64,000 nucleotides of DNA, from the NCBI RefSeq assembly GCF_000797465.1, contig NZ_JSWG01000012.1, positions 248,001-312,000 on the forward strand, in the 5' to 3' direction. The notes beneath the pieces are model-generated. The model was not told the origin of the DNA, ran no database searches, and saw nothing but the letters and a program-made list of their open reading frames with translations. The DNA is from Psychroserpens jangbogonensis (GTDB taxonomy: Bacteria > Bacteroidota > Bacteroidia > Flavobacteriales > Flavobacteriaceae). Position numbers and translations under genes: made by a program. Within the stretch, counting starts at the first letter, position 1. Each line of letters begins with the position of its first letter. Below, one piece after another: positions 1-8,604 of this stretch.

Positions 1-574
1 TAGTAACATCAACACCTAAACCTTCTACTACCATTGCTTTATCTGCTTCTGTTTGATGAAATAATTCATCAGTATACGCCCACAAATCATTGATAGCTTC
101 TTGCATTTTTTTATTACTTTCCTCAGTACCATCTCCTAAACGTCTTACCCAATCTGAAGAAAAACGTTCGTGATAACTTACTTCTTTGATACATTTATTA
201 GCAATTGCTGATAGTGTTAAATCTGCGCTTTTTTGTTGCTCTGCTAAAAATGCTAAATGATACACATCAAATAAAAACTGACGGCCAATTGAGTACGCGA
301 AATTTGTGTTTGGTTGTTCTACCAACAACACATTTTTATACTCACGCTCTTTTCGAAGCATAGCAATATCATCTTCATTTCTTCCATCACCAGCAATTTT
401 TGCTGCGTATTGAAAATAGCTGCGCACTTGTCCGAATAAATCCAGTGAAATATTAGTACAAGCGATATCTGTTTCTAAACTTGGTCCATGACCACAGAGT
501 TCTCCCATGCGTTGTCCTAGAATAAGGCTATTATCTGCGATACCAAGAATGTAATTATATAGATTCTCTTTCAT
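1..574 (-). CDS. paaC: Phenylacetyl-CoA epoxidase subunit PaaC (partial, 3' end outside window)
   Basis: About 191 codons are visible, reading leftward from ATG at 572-574 off the window edge. The start, MKENLYNYILGIADNSLILG, is typical of PaaC, the non-catalytic ferritin-like subunit that pairs with PaaA and holds the complex together. The text EDDIAMLRKEREYKN and KEVSYHERFSSDWVRRLGDG follows the family pattern. The start codon shares one base with the paaB stop (TAATG), so translation is probably coupled. In known paa clusters PaaABCE use oxygen and NADPH to epoxidise the ring of phenylacetyl-CoA in the cytoplasm. The C-terminal quarter or so lies outside the window. Confidence 0.93.
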   Translation of the reverse strand, partial: MKENLYNYILGIADNSLILGQRMGELCGHGPSLETDIACTNISLDLFGQVRSYFQYAAKIAGDGRNEDDIAMLRKEREYKNVLLVEQPNTNFAYSIGRQFLFDVYHLAFLAEQQKSADLTLSAIANKCIKEVSYHERFSSDWVRRLGDGTEESNKKMQEAINDLWAYTDELFHQTEADKAMVVEGLGVDVT

Positions 575-861
575 TACATGTGTTTTACTTCGTCTGGTAA
601 ATCATAAAAAGTTGGATGACGATACACCTTATCTTGAGCTGGTTCAAATAATTCGCCATTATGCTCAGGGTTTGAAGCTGTAATATTTTTAGATTCTACA
701 ACCCAAATACTTACACCTTCATTACGTCTTGTATAGACATCACGAGCATTCTCTAGAGCCATTTCTGCATCTGCTGCATGGAGGCTACCAAAGTGCCTAT
801 GTTCTAATCCGTTTTTACTTCTTACGAAGATTTCCCAAAGTGGCCAGTGTTTTTTTGACAT
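574..861 (-). CDS. paaB: Phenylacetyl-CoA epoxidase subunit PaaB
   Basis: A 95-residue protein of the usual PaaB length, beginning MSKKHWPLWEIFVRSKNGLEH with the family-typical WEIFVRSKxGLxHxHxGSLHAxD pattern near the N terminus. PaaB is a small bridging subunit of the multicomponent phenylacetyl-CoA epoxidase, needed for the correct assembly of PaaA and PaaC. It lies 14 bp after paaA and overlaps paaC by one base, inside the leftward paaE-A-B-C unit. No unusual residues were noticed. Confidence 0.95.
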   Translation of the reverse strand: MSKKHWPLWEIFVRSKNGLEHRHFGSLHAADAEMALENARDVYTRRNEGVSIWVVESKNITASNPEHNGELFEPAQDKVYRHPTFYDLPDEVKHM

Positions 862-875
862 GACTTTATGTTTTT

Positions 876-1832
876 TTAAACTGCTTGTTTTTGTTTTCTT
901 TCTTGTTTCTTCTCGGCATAAGCCATTGCTGCATCACGAACCCATTCACCTTCTTCCCATGCACCAACTCTAGCTTTCATTCTTTCTTTGTTGCAAGGCC
1001 CATGACCTTTAACAACTTGCCAGAATTCGTCCCAATTAATATCGCCAAAATCGTAACTCTTGTTTTCTTCGTTCCATTTTAAATCTGGATCTGGAATTGT
1101 TAAGCCAATTAATTCTGCTTGAGGAACTGTTTGATCTATAAACTGCTGACGCAAATCATCATTTGATTTACGCTTTAATTTCCATTTCATTGATTGTTCG
1201 GTATGAACAGATTCAGCATCTGTTGGACCTAACATCATTAAACTTGGCCACCACCAACGGTTAAGTGCATCTTGAGCTAATTCCTTTTGTTCGGGTGTTC
1301 CATTAGCCAATTTCATCATGATTTCATAACCTTGACGTTGATGAAAACTTTCTTCTTTACATACGCGAATCATTGCTCTTGCATAAGGTCCGTAAGATGT
1401 ATTACACAATGGCACTTGATTAATAATGGCTGCTCCATCAACTAACCAACCGATTGCTCCCATATCTGCCCAGGTCACTGTTGGATAATTAAAGATACTA
1501 GAGTATTTAGCTTTCCCTGAATGCAGTTGATCGTACAACTCGTTTCTTGATACACCTAAAGTTTCACAGGCACTGTATAAGTATAAACCATGTCCTGCTT
1601 CATCTTGAATTTTTGCTAACAAAGCAACTTTACGTCTTAACGAAGGCGCTCTTGTAATCCAGTTACCTTCAGGAAGCATACCTACTACCTCTGAATGGGC
1701 ATGTTGTGACATTTGTCTGATATGCGTTTGGCGATACTTTTCTGGCATCCAATCTTTAGGTTCGATTTTTTCATCCCTTAGGATGCGTTCTTCGAACTGC
1801 TTCTCAAGATTTTTAATTTGTTCTTCACTCAT
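876..1832 (-). CDS. paaA: Phenylacetyl-CoA epoxidase catalytic subunit PaaA
   Basis: A 318-residue ferritin-like di-iron protein. The two half-sites for iron are visible as DEAGH (about residues 77-81) and EESFH (about 160-164), each giving Glu/Asp and His ligands. PaaA is the catalytic subunit that inserts one oxygen atom into the aromatic ring of phenylacetyl-CoA to give the 1,2-epoxide. Length and motifs agree with the family. It lies 71 bp after paaE and 14 bp before paaB in the same direction, so it is probably in the same transcript. The C terminus is Lys/Gln rich. Confidence 0.96.
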   Translation of the reverse strand: MSEEQIKNLEKQFEERILRDEKIEPKDWMPEKYRQTHIRQMSQHAHSEVVGMLPEGNWITRAPSLRRKVALLAKIQDEAGHGLYLYSACETLGVSRNELYDQLHSGKAKYSSIFNYPTVTWADMGAIGWLVDGAAIINQVPLCNTSYGPYARAMIRVCKEESFHQRQGYEIMMKLANGTPEQKELAQDALNRWWWPSLMMLGPTDAESVHTEQSMKWKLKRKSNDDLRQQFIDQTVPQAELIGLTIPDPDLKWNEENKSYDFGDINWDEFWQVVKGHGPCNKERMKARVGAWEEGEWVRDAAMAYAEKKQERKQKQAV

Positions 1833-1903
1833 AACTTCTGTTTATTGTGACTCAATTCTCCTTTTTCAATATGTTGTGGTTTTGATATTATTTTTCCGAA
1901 GAA

Positions 1904-2977
1904 TTATACATCAAAATTGACTACTACTTTCTCAGTTGTTGGCACAGCTTGACAACTTAATACCAAATTTTGTGATACTTCTTTTTCATCTAGAGCATAA
2001 TTAATTTTCATTTCTACAGCACCTTCAATGACCTCACACTTACATGTGCTACAGACACCTCCTTTGCAAGCAAAAGGCAAATCGGCTCCTGCTCCTAAAG
2101 CTGCATCAAGAATGTTATCATATTCTTTGGTCATAGTAAACTCAAATTCTTTCCCACCATCAACAATAATGACTTCAATTCCTTCAACGTTTTGTTGTGC
2201 CAAGCGCTCTGCTCTTTTTATATCCTCATCAGAAAGTCCAGTTACGAACAATTCATAATGCACTAGTTCTTTTTGTAATCCTTCATTTATTAAATACTCA
2301 CTAACATAGTTTACCATTTTTTCTGGACCACAAAGAAATACTTCGCTTGTGTCTGGAATATCGATAAATGTTTTTGTTAGGACTTTCATTTTTTCATCAT
2401 CAAAACGACCATTAAACAAATCGATATCTCTACGTTCTTTAGTTAAGAAATAATAAATTTCTAATCTTCCAAAATAGGTGTTTCTAAGCTGTTCTAGTTC
2501 TTCCTTAAAGATAATGGATTTTGCTGTTTTATTTACATAAAACAACTTACATGTTGAATTTGGCTCAGCTTTAAGATGCGTTTTAATCATGGAAAGTACT
2601 GGTGTAATTCCACTTCCAGCAGCAAAGAACAAATAGTTTTTTTGCTCTTCCGGTTTTACAGAAACGCCAAATGTTCCACTTGGAGCCATGACTTCAAGCT
2701 GATCACCCGTTTTTAATTCTTCATTTATATAGGTTGAAAACTTTCCGCCTGGAATTAGCTTTACAGCTACTTTCCATTGGCGCTCAATTGGACTTGAATA
2801 CAAAGAATAAGATCGACGAACATCTTCTCCATCGATATCAGCTTTAAGAGTCAAATGTTGCCCTTGTCTAAATTTAAATGTCTCTTGCAATTCTGATGGA
2901 ATTTCAAAAGATACTACTGAAGTATCCTCTGTTTCCTTATAAATATCTTCAACTTTCAAGTTGTGAAATTCTGCCAT
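1904..2977 (-). CDS. paaE: Phenylacetyl-CoA epoxidase reductase PaaE
   Basis: A 357-residue reductase that passes electrons from NAD(P)H through FAD and a [2Fe-2S] cluster to the PaaA di-iron site. It has an FAD-binding domain with the RRSYSLYSSP motif (about residues 74-83), an NAD-binding domain with FFAAGSGITP, and a C-terminal plant-type ferredoxin domain with Cys 304, 309, 312 and 342 in the C-x4-C-x2-C...C pattern. Here paaE is the first gene of the unit, whereas in E. coli it follows paaABCD; no paaD is seen between the visible genes. The promoter and a palindromic operator lie just upstream (2997-3030). Confidence 0.94.
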   Translation of the reverse strand: MAEFHNLKVEDIYKETEDTSVVSFEIPSELQETFKFRQGQHLTLKADIDGEDVRRSYSLYSSPIERQWKVAVKLIPGGKFSTYINEELKTGDQLEVMAPSGTFGVSVKPEEQKNYLFFAAGSGITPVLSMIKTHLKAEPNSTCKLFYVNKTAKSIIFKEELEQLRNTYFGRLEIYYFLTKERRDIDLFNGRFDDEKMKVLTKTFIDIPDTSEVFLCGPEKMVNYVSEYLINEGLQKELVHYELFVTGLSDEDIKRAERLAQQNVEGIEVIIVDGGKEFEFTMTKEYDNILDAALGAGADLPFACKGGVCSTCKCEVIEGAVEMKINYALDEKEVSQNLVLSCQAVPTTEKVVVNFDV

Positions 2978-2996
2978 ATGAAATCCTTAAAATATT

Positions 2997-3016
2997 AAAC
3001 TAACGCTTGTTAGTTT
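2997..3016. promoter_or_regulatory. Palindromic operator at the paa promoter (probable TetR site)
   Basis: A perfect inverted repeat with 8-bp arms, AAACTAAC and GTTAGTTT, separated by four bases. It lies between paaE and the adjacent TetR gene, just downstream of the -7 box at 3023-3030, about where transcription should start. TetR repressors usually bind palindromes of this size placed over the start site, so occupancy would block paa transcription. The binding protein (the 189-residue regulator next door) and the ligand (probably phenylacetyl-CoA) are inferred. Confidence 0.75.
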
Positions 3017-3022
3017 GGTGAA

Positions 3023-3030
3023 CAAAGATA
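3023..3030 (-). promoter_or_regulatory. -7 box of the paa operon promoter
   Basis: Read on the minus strand this is TATCTTTG, a perfect match to the Bacteroidota -7 consensus TAnnTTTG. A start point would fall at about 3016, inside or at the edge of the palindrome, about 40 bases before the paaE ATG. I found no convincing -33 TTG at the right distance. Confidence 0.55.
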
Positions 3031-3047
3031 CAAAATTTTATTCTTAA

Positions 3048-3617
3048 TTAGTTGTTAATTCCTTCAATGAGAACTTCACTCAAGCTATTCGATAAATCGT
3101 TTGCGTTAAGGTCTTCTTTTTTAGGAATCCACAAATACAATGACCGTAAAGTGGTTAGCATTGAAAACATGATGATTTCGGGATTGCTGTTTTTGAGTTC
3201 TGAAGACAAAATACCTTCTTTTATGATGTTCAAAAAATTAGCTTCATATTCATTTCGAAGTTGCAAATAGTAGCCTAGTTGATCTTCAAGATGCATCCAA
3301 TCATTATTTAAAGATGCCATTCCATTCGTATTATGAGATGTAATGTTAACATGTAAATCTACTATCTTTTCCAGTTTGTCAATATTAGATGCATCGGAGT
3401 GTATAATTGCATTCATTCCGCTCGTAAATTCTTCTGCAATAGAAATAATAATAGCTTTTAATATGTCTTGTTTCGAATTGATGTGATTATAAAGGCTAGC
3501 TGCCTTTATTCCCATAGCTGTGGCGAGATCACGCATGGTAACTGCACTGTATCCTTTTTCTTTAAAAAGCTTAGAAGCTGTAACGATAATTTCGTCTTTA
3601 CGTGTTTCTTGCTTCAT
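3048..3617 (-). CDS. TetR/AcrR family transcriptional regulator (probable paa repressor)
   Basis: A 189-residue protein with an N-terminal TetR helix-turn-helix: DEIIVTASKLFKEKGYSAVTMRDLATAMGI, then ASLYNHINSKQDIL, which is the classical recognition-helix region (residues about 8-50). The rest is a helical ligand-binding domain. It lies 70 bp upstream of paaE in the same direction, with a perfect palindrome in the gap, so it most likely senses a phenylacetate-pathway acyl-CoA and represses paaE-A-B-C, as PaaR does elsewhere. Its ATG directly follows the stop codon of the DUF4230 gene with no spacer, so the two are probably co-transcribed. The ligand is inference. Confidence 0.85.
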   Translation of the reverse strand: MKQETRKDEIIVTASKLFKEKGYSAVTMRDLATAMGIKAASLYNHINSKQDILKAIIISIAEEFTSGMNAIIHSDASNIDKLEKIVDLHVNITSHNTNGMASLNNDWMHLEDQLGYYLQLRNEYEANFLNIIKEGILSSELKNSNPEIIMFSMLTTLRSLYLWIPKKEDLNANDLSNSLSEVLIEGINN

Positions 3618-4229
3618 CTAAAAATTGATATTTTCGAGCGTCTCAACATCTGTGATATACAATTCGTTATACTCAAGTGTCCATCCTAAAGAATTTGTAA
3701 GAATATAAAATTTAGCTAGCTCACTTATGAGCCGATTTTGAGCATTTGATTTTAAATCAGAAGCTTCCATTTTTTTCATCAATGATGCATTGACAGTCTC
3801 TTTTATATCGTTAAAATCTTTAGCCTCAAATTTATTAATTAATCCATCTTCAATATCATAATATTCGAAATCTGTACTAATTTTAATTTCTTCTTTCGGA
3901 ATACTAACAATACGAAGTGTTTTAGTGAGGTCGTCAATTTCATATTCAATCAAGCTTAAATCATACCCAATAGTCACATCAGCATTGACAACAACAATCG
4001 CTTTCTTTTCCGAATCAAATCCAAAAAACACTTCTTCAGAATCTTTATGTGTATATACTTGGCTAAAATGACCTTCGGTAACAACAAGTTTACCAACATT
4101 TTCGACTTGCTCTCTTATCAATGCAGAATTCTCCTGAAGAGTAATTCTACTTTCCTTTTGATCTCCACAATATTTAAATGTGAATAGAATAATTAATGTA
4201 ACAACAACTCCGAACAGTATTTTTCGCAT
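3618..4229 (-). CDS. DUF4230 domain membrane-anchored protein
   Basis: A 203-residue protein with one N-terminal hydrophobic segment (about residues 4-17) and an extracytoplasmic remainder that fits the DUF4230 family: VGKLVVTEGHFSQVYTH, then VVVNADVTIGYDLSLIEYEI, and a C-terminal Leu/Ala-rich helix. The family has no settled biochemical role that I know of. Its stop codon touches the ATG of the TetR gene, so it heads a short two-gene unit. Whether this has anything to do with phenylacetate is unknown. Confidence 0.75.
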   Translation of the reverse strand: MRKILFGVVVTLIILFTFKYCGDQKESRITLQENSALIREQVENVGKLVVTEGHFSQVYTHKDSEEVFFGFDSEKKAIVVVNADVTIGYDLSLIEYEIDDLTKTLRIVSIPKEEIKISTDFEYYDIEDGLINKFEAKDFNDIKETVNASLMKKMEASDLKSNAQNRLISELAKFYILTNSLGWTLEYNELYITDVETLENINF

Positions 4230-4379
4230 AGGCTAATTTAAATATTAAAAAAAGAACTATTGCTCATGACCTATAATTTTACATAAAATATTCAATTAAA
4301 CATTTACTAATTGTGACCTAACTGAAGTGTGAGTGTCTAAATACTCCCAGACTTGACCATATTGAATAAAACAAACGTA

Positions 4380-5096
4380 ATGAACAAAAGATTGCCCATA
4401 TTATTATTATTATTGATTTCCTCCTTTTTCATGCAAGGTCAGCAAATAACCTTTCAAAAGAATGTAAATTATAAAGCTAGGGCATTACAACAAAACCTGA
4501 ATAAAGATAGAGATAGCCTTATACTAGAGAGTAAAAGCGAACAAATACTCTATGTAGATATATTTAACAAAGACTTTTCAAAAAGCATTAATGTTCACAA
4601 CATTAAGACCAAGATTGACCTTAAAACATTACCTACAGGCAATTTTGTAATTCAAGCTAGATTTGACAAAAAAATGATTATAATGTCTTTAGACAAAAAT
4701 GAGAATGTGACAATTGCTTCTTCTGAACTATTGGAGAAAAATATAGACCATAATGGTTTAGCAGCTAAGGATAAATCTAACAAAATAGCACAAAAAAATA
4801 GTTCTTCCTACTACTGGGTCGTATCTGAAAGTAATTCTAATTTTGGATCGAGTAAAACTATGAGGCTAGAGTATAAGGGAGACTTGGATAAATTGATAAC
4901 TAAAATTAAGCTAGAATTAAATTCAGACGTAGGAAAAAATAATAAGTTACTCGTTTATGAGATCTATAACAGGTCAAAGTTTATGACCAAGCAATTAAGG
5001 AATCCTGGATATTATAAATCTGAAGCGTCAGAACTCTTCAATGTAGTCCCTTTTTACAAGTCATTAAATAAAAAAGAGAGAAAATCCAACTCTTAA
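4380..5096 (+). CDS. Exported protein of unknown function (paralogue of the gene at 5344)
   Basis: I take ATG 4380 as the start because it gives a clean signal peptide (MNKRLPILLLLLISSFFMQG, then QQ); a TTG nine codons earlier would add a polar extension. The mature part of about 217 residues is lysine-rich. It shares whole blocks with the next gene: QQITF, KNVN, RDSLILESKS, KTKIDLKTLP, GNFVIQA, AYYWVVSESNS-like, FGSSK, MRLEYK, and KNNKLLVYEIYNRS near the C terminus. It carries one copy (SSELLEK...NKIA) of the 24-residue unit that is present three times in the paralogue. I do not recognise a family. No T9SS C-terminal signal is seen. Confidence 0.75.
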   Translation: MNKRLPILLLLLISSFFMQGQQITFQKNVNYKARALQQNLNKDRDSLILESKSEQILYVDIFNKDFSKSINVHNIKTKIDLKTLPTGNFVIQARFDKKMIIMSLDKNENVTIASSELLEKNIDHNGLAAKDKSNKIAQKNSSSYYWVVSESNSNFGSSKTMRLEYKGDLDKLITKIKLELNSDVGKNNKLLVYEIYNRSKFMTKQLRNPGYYKSEASELFNVVPFYKSLNKKERKSNS

Positions 5097-5267
5097 ATTT
5101 TTAAAAGACATTTAATATCATATTTATCTTCATAATACTTAAAAAAAATAGTATGATTACCCAAATAAAATCTCTTGCGCAGTCTAATTAATATTTGTTA
5201 AAACATGTTTTGTTTTAGTTCGATATTTGAATAAAATCACCACTAAATACACTTATTTACAGATAAA

Positions 5268-5300
5268 TTGAAAATATATGTAAGCTAAAACGTACATTTG
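5268..5300 (+). promoter_or_regulatory. Promoter of the 5344 gene
   Basis: TTG at 5268-5270 and TACATTTG at 5293-5300 are separated by 22 bases, a good match to the flavobacterial pattern TTG-N17-23-TAnnTTTG. Transcription would begin about 5307, some 37 bases before the ATG at 5344. The paralogue at 4380 has no similar box at the same distance. Confidence 0.6.
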
Positions 5301-5343
5301 TAAATATTTTTAGTTATATTAGTTTAATCATTGCCCCAAAACT

Positions 5344-6201
5344 ATGATCAAAAACACCTACTTTGTAGCATTCTTGCTATGCACCATTCTCAGCTATGGT
5401 CAGCAAATAACTTTTCATAAAAACGTAAACCACAGAGCTAGTTTATTAGAACAAAGTCTTAATACAGACAGAGATAGCCTCATTTTGGAAAGTAAAAGTA
5501 AACAAATCCAAAAAGTAGAAATCTTTAACAAGGACTATTCGGAACGCATTGATGTTTATAGTAATAAAACCAAGATTGACCTTAAAACATTACCTGAAGG
5601 AAATTTTGTTATTCAGGCCAAATTAGGCGAAAAATGGATTGTTATGTATCTTGAAAAGAATGAAGATTTAAAAATGACTTCTTCAAATCAGAAAAAGCAA
5701 GATTTAAATTATGGAGGTTTAGCATCTAAACATAAACCTCATGAAATTTTATTTTCAGACCAAAAAGAGCAAGAATTAAACTATGAAGGTTTAACATCTA
5801 AACGTAAGTCTTATGAAATTGCATCTTCAGACCAAAACGAGCTAGATATAGGCTTTGAGGGTTTAACATCTAAGCATACGTCAAATAAAATTGCGAAACA
5901 AAATAACTCCGCTTATTACTGGGTTGTGTCTGAAAGTAATTCTAGTTTTGGATCGAGTAAGTCAATGAGGTTAGAATATAAGCGCGACTTAGCTAAATTG
6001 ATTTTAAAAAATAAGTTAGAATTAAAATCAAACATAGGAAAGAATAATAAGCTACTTGTTTATGAAATTTATAATAGATCACAGTTTATGACCAAGCAGA
6101 CTAAAAATCCGAAATATTATGAATTAAAAAAATCGGAGCTCTTTAATGTTGTACCAATTTATGCATCTGTAGGTACAGAAGAGAGTGATTCCGATTATTA
6201 A
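5344..6201 (+). CDS. Exported protein with a threefold internal repeat, paralogue of the 4380 gene
   Basis: A 285-residue protein with an N-terminal signal sequence ending near SYGQ (residue 20). It is collinear with the 247-bp-upstream paralogue at both ends but has an expanded centre: residues 113-136, 137-160 and 161-184 are three 24-residue units with the shared core GLxSKxxxxEI or NKI, against one unit in the paralogue. The C-terminal block (YYWVVSESNS, FGSSKSMRLEYK, KLLVYEIYNRS) is the most conserved between the two. I know no family or function. The pair looks like a tandem duplication followed by repeat growth. Confidence 0.8.
   Translation: MIKNTYFVAFLLCTILSYGQQITFHKNVNHRASLLEQSLNTDRDSLILESKSKQIQKVEIFNKDYSERIDVYSNKTKIDLKTLPEGNFVIQAKLGEKWIVMYLEKNEDLKMTSSNQKKQDLNYGGLASKHKPHEILFSDQKEQELNYEGLTSKRKSYEIASSDQNELDIGFEGLTSKHTSNKIAKQNNSAYYWVVSESNSSFGSSKSMRLEYKRDLAKLILKNKLELKSNIGKNNKLLVYEIYNRSQFMTKQTKNPKYYELKKSELFNVVPIYASVGTEESDSDY
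5680..5895 (+). repeat. Three in-frame 72-bp tandem repeats inside the 5344 gene
   Basis: Units at 5680-5751, 5752-5823 and 5824-5895 each encode 24 residues beginning S/F-S-N/D-Q and containing GLxSK. The second and third share most of the GFEGL/NYEGL-TSK core. Unit one pairs with the single copy in the neighbouring paralogue, so units two and three are probably later gains. The DNA copies have diverged, so this is an old rather than a recent expansion. Confidence 0.8.
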
Positions 6202-6284
6202 ATTCATAATAAATATTTCAAATCACTTTAATACTACATTCAGTATAAAGTAACTCTATCTAAAAATTCATAGTCTTACAGAGA

Positions 6285-6626
6285 CTAATTCTTTTTAAGT
6301 TCTAATTTCTCAGCGAAGTAATCACAAAAATCCATCATGGTTGCAGACATCTTTTCATCTTGTGTTGCTCTATGAAAAGTCTTGCTCATTTCAACTAGAG
6401 TTTGATGAAAAAACAGTTTCATTTCATCAACAGGCATGTCTTTTGTCCAAAGATCGATTCTAAGTGTTTCTTGTGCTTTACTATCCCAAACAGATAACAT
6501 CATTGCCTTAGCTTCAGCATTTGAGATCCCTCCATCTTTAGCCGTCCAATGCAATTGTTCAGGTACTTTATTATCGTCAAGCTCTACGCTAAGTTCTATT
6601 TTTGATGTATGTTTTTTTTCCATCAT
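6285..6626 (-). CDS. gldC: Gliding motility protein GldC
   Basis: A 113-residue protein with the GldC features SKIELSVELDDNKVPEQLHWTAKDGG, then AKAMMLSVWDSKAQETLRIDLWTKDMPVDEMK. In Flavobacterium johnsoniae GldC is not essential but increases gliding efficiency, and is encoded next to gldB, as here. The start overlaps the gldB stop (ATGA; a second ATG follows directly), so translation is probably coupled. It has no signal peptide. Confidence 0.92.
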   Translation of the reverse strand: MMEKKHTSKIELSVELDDNKVPEQLHWTAKDGGISNAEAKAMMLSVWDSKAQETLRIDLWTKDMPVDEMKLFFHQTLVEMSKTFHRATQDEKMSATMMDFCDYFAEKLELKKN

Positions 6627-7582
6627 TTTGGTGGTTTGTAATTTGATTTATTAAAAATTTCAACGGCATCTCTCTTCATCATATCTAATAAAGACACATC
6701 GTTATTATTCATATACGCTCTAACAATTTGCCATCCTATATATTGACCAATTCGACCTGGTGATTCTCTATCTAATTGCAAATAAAATTTTGAAAAAGGT
6801 GCGTCAGCTATAAAACGTCCTGGCAAACTACTTTCTGTACTATATAAATATTCGTTCTCAATAAAGTTGGTCCAAATTTCACTTTCATTAAATTTTGCAA
6901 ACTCTAATTGAGACTGTGAATACCCTATTTTTTCTTCGTCAGCTTTAAAAGGAATCATTTTATCCTTAAAGTATAATTGCTTACCAAAATAGATCATATC
7001 ATCTAAAAGTGTTTTCTTTTGAGACTGAAATGTATAACGTTTAGCATAATCAGAAGCAATATTAGAAACAATCTGAGAAGGCTTCATGTTTTGGGTAATG
7101 TACTTTGGGATATTAGCATAATATTTATGTTCTTGTCCTAAATAATTATCGAGAGGAATAAGAACAATCGTATCGGTCACAATCACTTTATCTCTATACT
7201 TTACATCATTGGTTAAGGTCACCACACGAGGTTCAGAAAACGTTATATCGTAATATTTCAAATGCTGAAAAAGGCCAGTAATTTCGTCTTCAATAATTGA
7301 GAAGTCACTAAACTTTTGATTTACTTCTTCCAACAATTGATTCTGCAAAGTATCACTCATTCTAGCAATAAAAACTGAATCAGGAATATGTTTTGAAAAC
7401 AAAAAAGGGAATGCTTTTTTGAGTTGACTTAAATCTTTTGGGCCTGCCTCTGCATATGCACGATCAAAACGTTCAACCATAAGATTGACGTCAATTTTAG
7501 AAATCTCGTTTTCAATTTGGTCTTCTTTTTTACAAGAAAAAGTAATTAATAGTAAGAAGAGAATACAACAAATTTTTTTCAT
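6623..7582 (-). CDS. gldB: Gliding motility lipoprotein GldB
   Basis: I choose ATG 7580-7582; a TTG four codons upstream is possible but adds nothing to the signal. The N terminus MKKICCILFLLLITFSC is a lipoprotein signal with the lipid-carrying Cys at residue 17. The 319-residue protein has the GldB-type features DVNLMVERFDRAYAEAG, LDNYLG, and a C-terminal PGRIGQYIGWQIVRAYM block. GldB is essential for gliding in F. johnsoniae. It lies upstream of gldC with a 4-bp overlap and divergent from nadE. Confidence 0.92.
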   Translation of the reverse strand: MKKICCILFLLLITFSCKKEDQIENEISKIDVNLMVERFDRAYAEAGPKDLSQLKKAFPFLFSKHIPDSVFIARMSDTLQNQLLEEVNQKFSDFSIIEDEITGLFQHLKYYDITFSEPRVVTLTNDVKYRDKVIVTDTIVLIPLDNYLGQEHKYYANIPKYITQNMKPSQIVSNIASDYAKRYTFQSQKKTLLDDMIYFGKQLYFKDKMIPFKADEEKIGYSQSQLEFAKFNESEIWTNFIENEYLYSTESSLPGRFIADAPFSKFYLQLDRESPGRIGQYIGWQIVRAYMNNNDVSLLDMMKRDAVEIFNKSNYKPPK

Positions 7583-7650
7583 AACTATTTTCAAAAAACT
7601 TAAGCATTATTAATTTTTATAACTAACGCTATTCCTTTATTTTTGTTTTG

Positions 7651-7658
7651 CAAAGGTA
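7651..7658 (-). promoter_or_regulatory. -7 box upstream of gldB
   Basis: On the minus strand this reads TACCTTTG (TAnnTTTG). It is 69 bases before the gldB ATG, in the short divergent gap with nadE. The -33 element is not clear. Confidence 0.4.
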
Positions 7659-7685
7659 CTATTCTTTCATTTAAATTCTATAAAA

Positions 7686-8486
7686 ATGCAAACAGAAAAA
7701 GTTATTGATCATATTGTAAATTGGCTTAAAGATTATGCTACTAATGCAAAAGTTAATGGTTTTGTTATTGGTATTTCTGGAGGCATTGATTCTGCAGTAA
7801 CTTCCTTACTTTGTGCTAAAACAGGCTTAGATGTTTTATGTATTGAAATGCCTATTCACCAAGCCGCTAGCCATGTTAGTCGAGCTGAAGAACATATTCG
7901 TCAATTAAAACAACGATTTCCAAATGTTAAAGACACAAGAACTGATTTAACTCCTGTATTCGAAGAATTTAAAACTGAAGTCTCTCTTAAGGGTAAACAA
8001 AGTATCGTAGATATGGCTTTGGCCAATACTCGAGCGAGATTACGTATGACAACTTTATACTATCACGCAGGTCTTTTAGGGCTATTAGTTGCTGGAACAG
8101 GTAATAAAGTTGAAGATTTTGGCGTAGGGTTCTACACAAAATATGGTGATGGAGGCGTAGATTTAAGCCCGATTGCAGACTTACTGAAATCTGAAGTTTA
8201 TGCTATAGGAAAATCGCTAAACGTACCAGAGTCTATAATGAATGCAGCACCAAGCGACGGACTTTTTGGTGACGCAAGAAGTGACGAAGATCAAATTGGA
8301 GCATCCTATCCAGAATTAGAATGGGCAATGTTACAAAAAGATGACGGTAAAACTGCTGTTGATTTTGAAGGTCGAGAAAAGGAAGTATTTCAAATTTTTA
8401 TGAGATATAATAGAAATAATCAGCATAAAATGGTGCCAATACCAATTTGCGAAATTCCTAAAGATTTGAAACAAACAATGAATTAA
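7686..8486 (+). CDS. nadE: NH3-dependent NAD+ synthetase
   Basis: A 266-residue protein of the short, ammonia-dependent type (no glutaminase domain). It has the ATP-pyrophosphatase P-loop SGGIDSAV at residues 31-38, and GTGNKVEDFGVGFYTKYGDGGVD with the NAD-synthetase substrate-binding residues. It makes NAD+ from deamido-NAD+, ATP and ammonia, the last step of NAD synthesis, in the cytoplasm. It is divergent from gldB, an arrangement also known from Flavobacterium. Confidence 0.94.
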   Translation: MQTEKVIDHIVNWLKDYATNAKVNGFVIGISGGIDSAVTSLLCAKTGLDVLCIEMPIHQAASHVSRAEEHIRQLKQRFPNVKDTRTDLTPVFEEFKTEVSLKGKQSIVDMALANTRARLRMTTLYYHAGLLGLLVAGTGNKVEDFGVGFYTKYGDGGVDLSPIADLLKSEVYAIGKSLNVPESIMNAAPSDGLFGDARSDEDQIGASYPELEWAMLQKDDGKTAVDFEGREKEVFQIFMRYNRNNQHKMVPIPICEIPKDLKQTMN

Positions 8487-8604
8487 TCGTTGTAAAAAGT
8501 CGTACTTATTGATTTTTTTTCTATTTTTACACTTGAAGTCTCCACTTTCTAGAACTTAATGTGTATAAAGTTCTGGCACTTAGTAACCAACTAAATAGAA
8601 TATC

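Noticed and set aside
5680-5895. 72-bp repeats as a CRISPR array
   Set aside because: Units are directly adjacent without spacers and are in-frame coding sequence.
6203-6284. Terminator between the 5344 gene and gldC
   Set aside because: Hairpins (CTTTA...AAAG near 6231, AGTCT/AGACT near 6268) are short or bulged without a U-run.
7621-7630. AACTAACGCT as a second TetR half-operator near gldB
   Set aside because: It matches only the left arm of the paa palindrome; there is no right arm.
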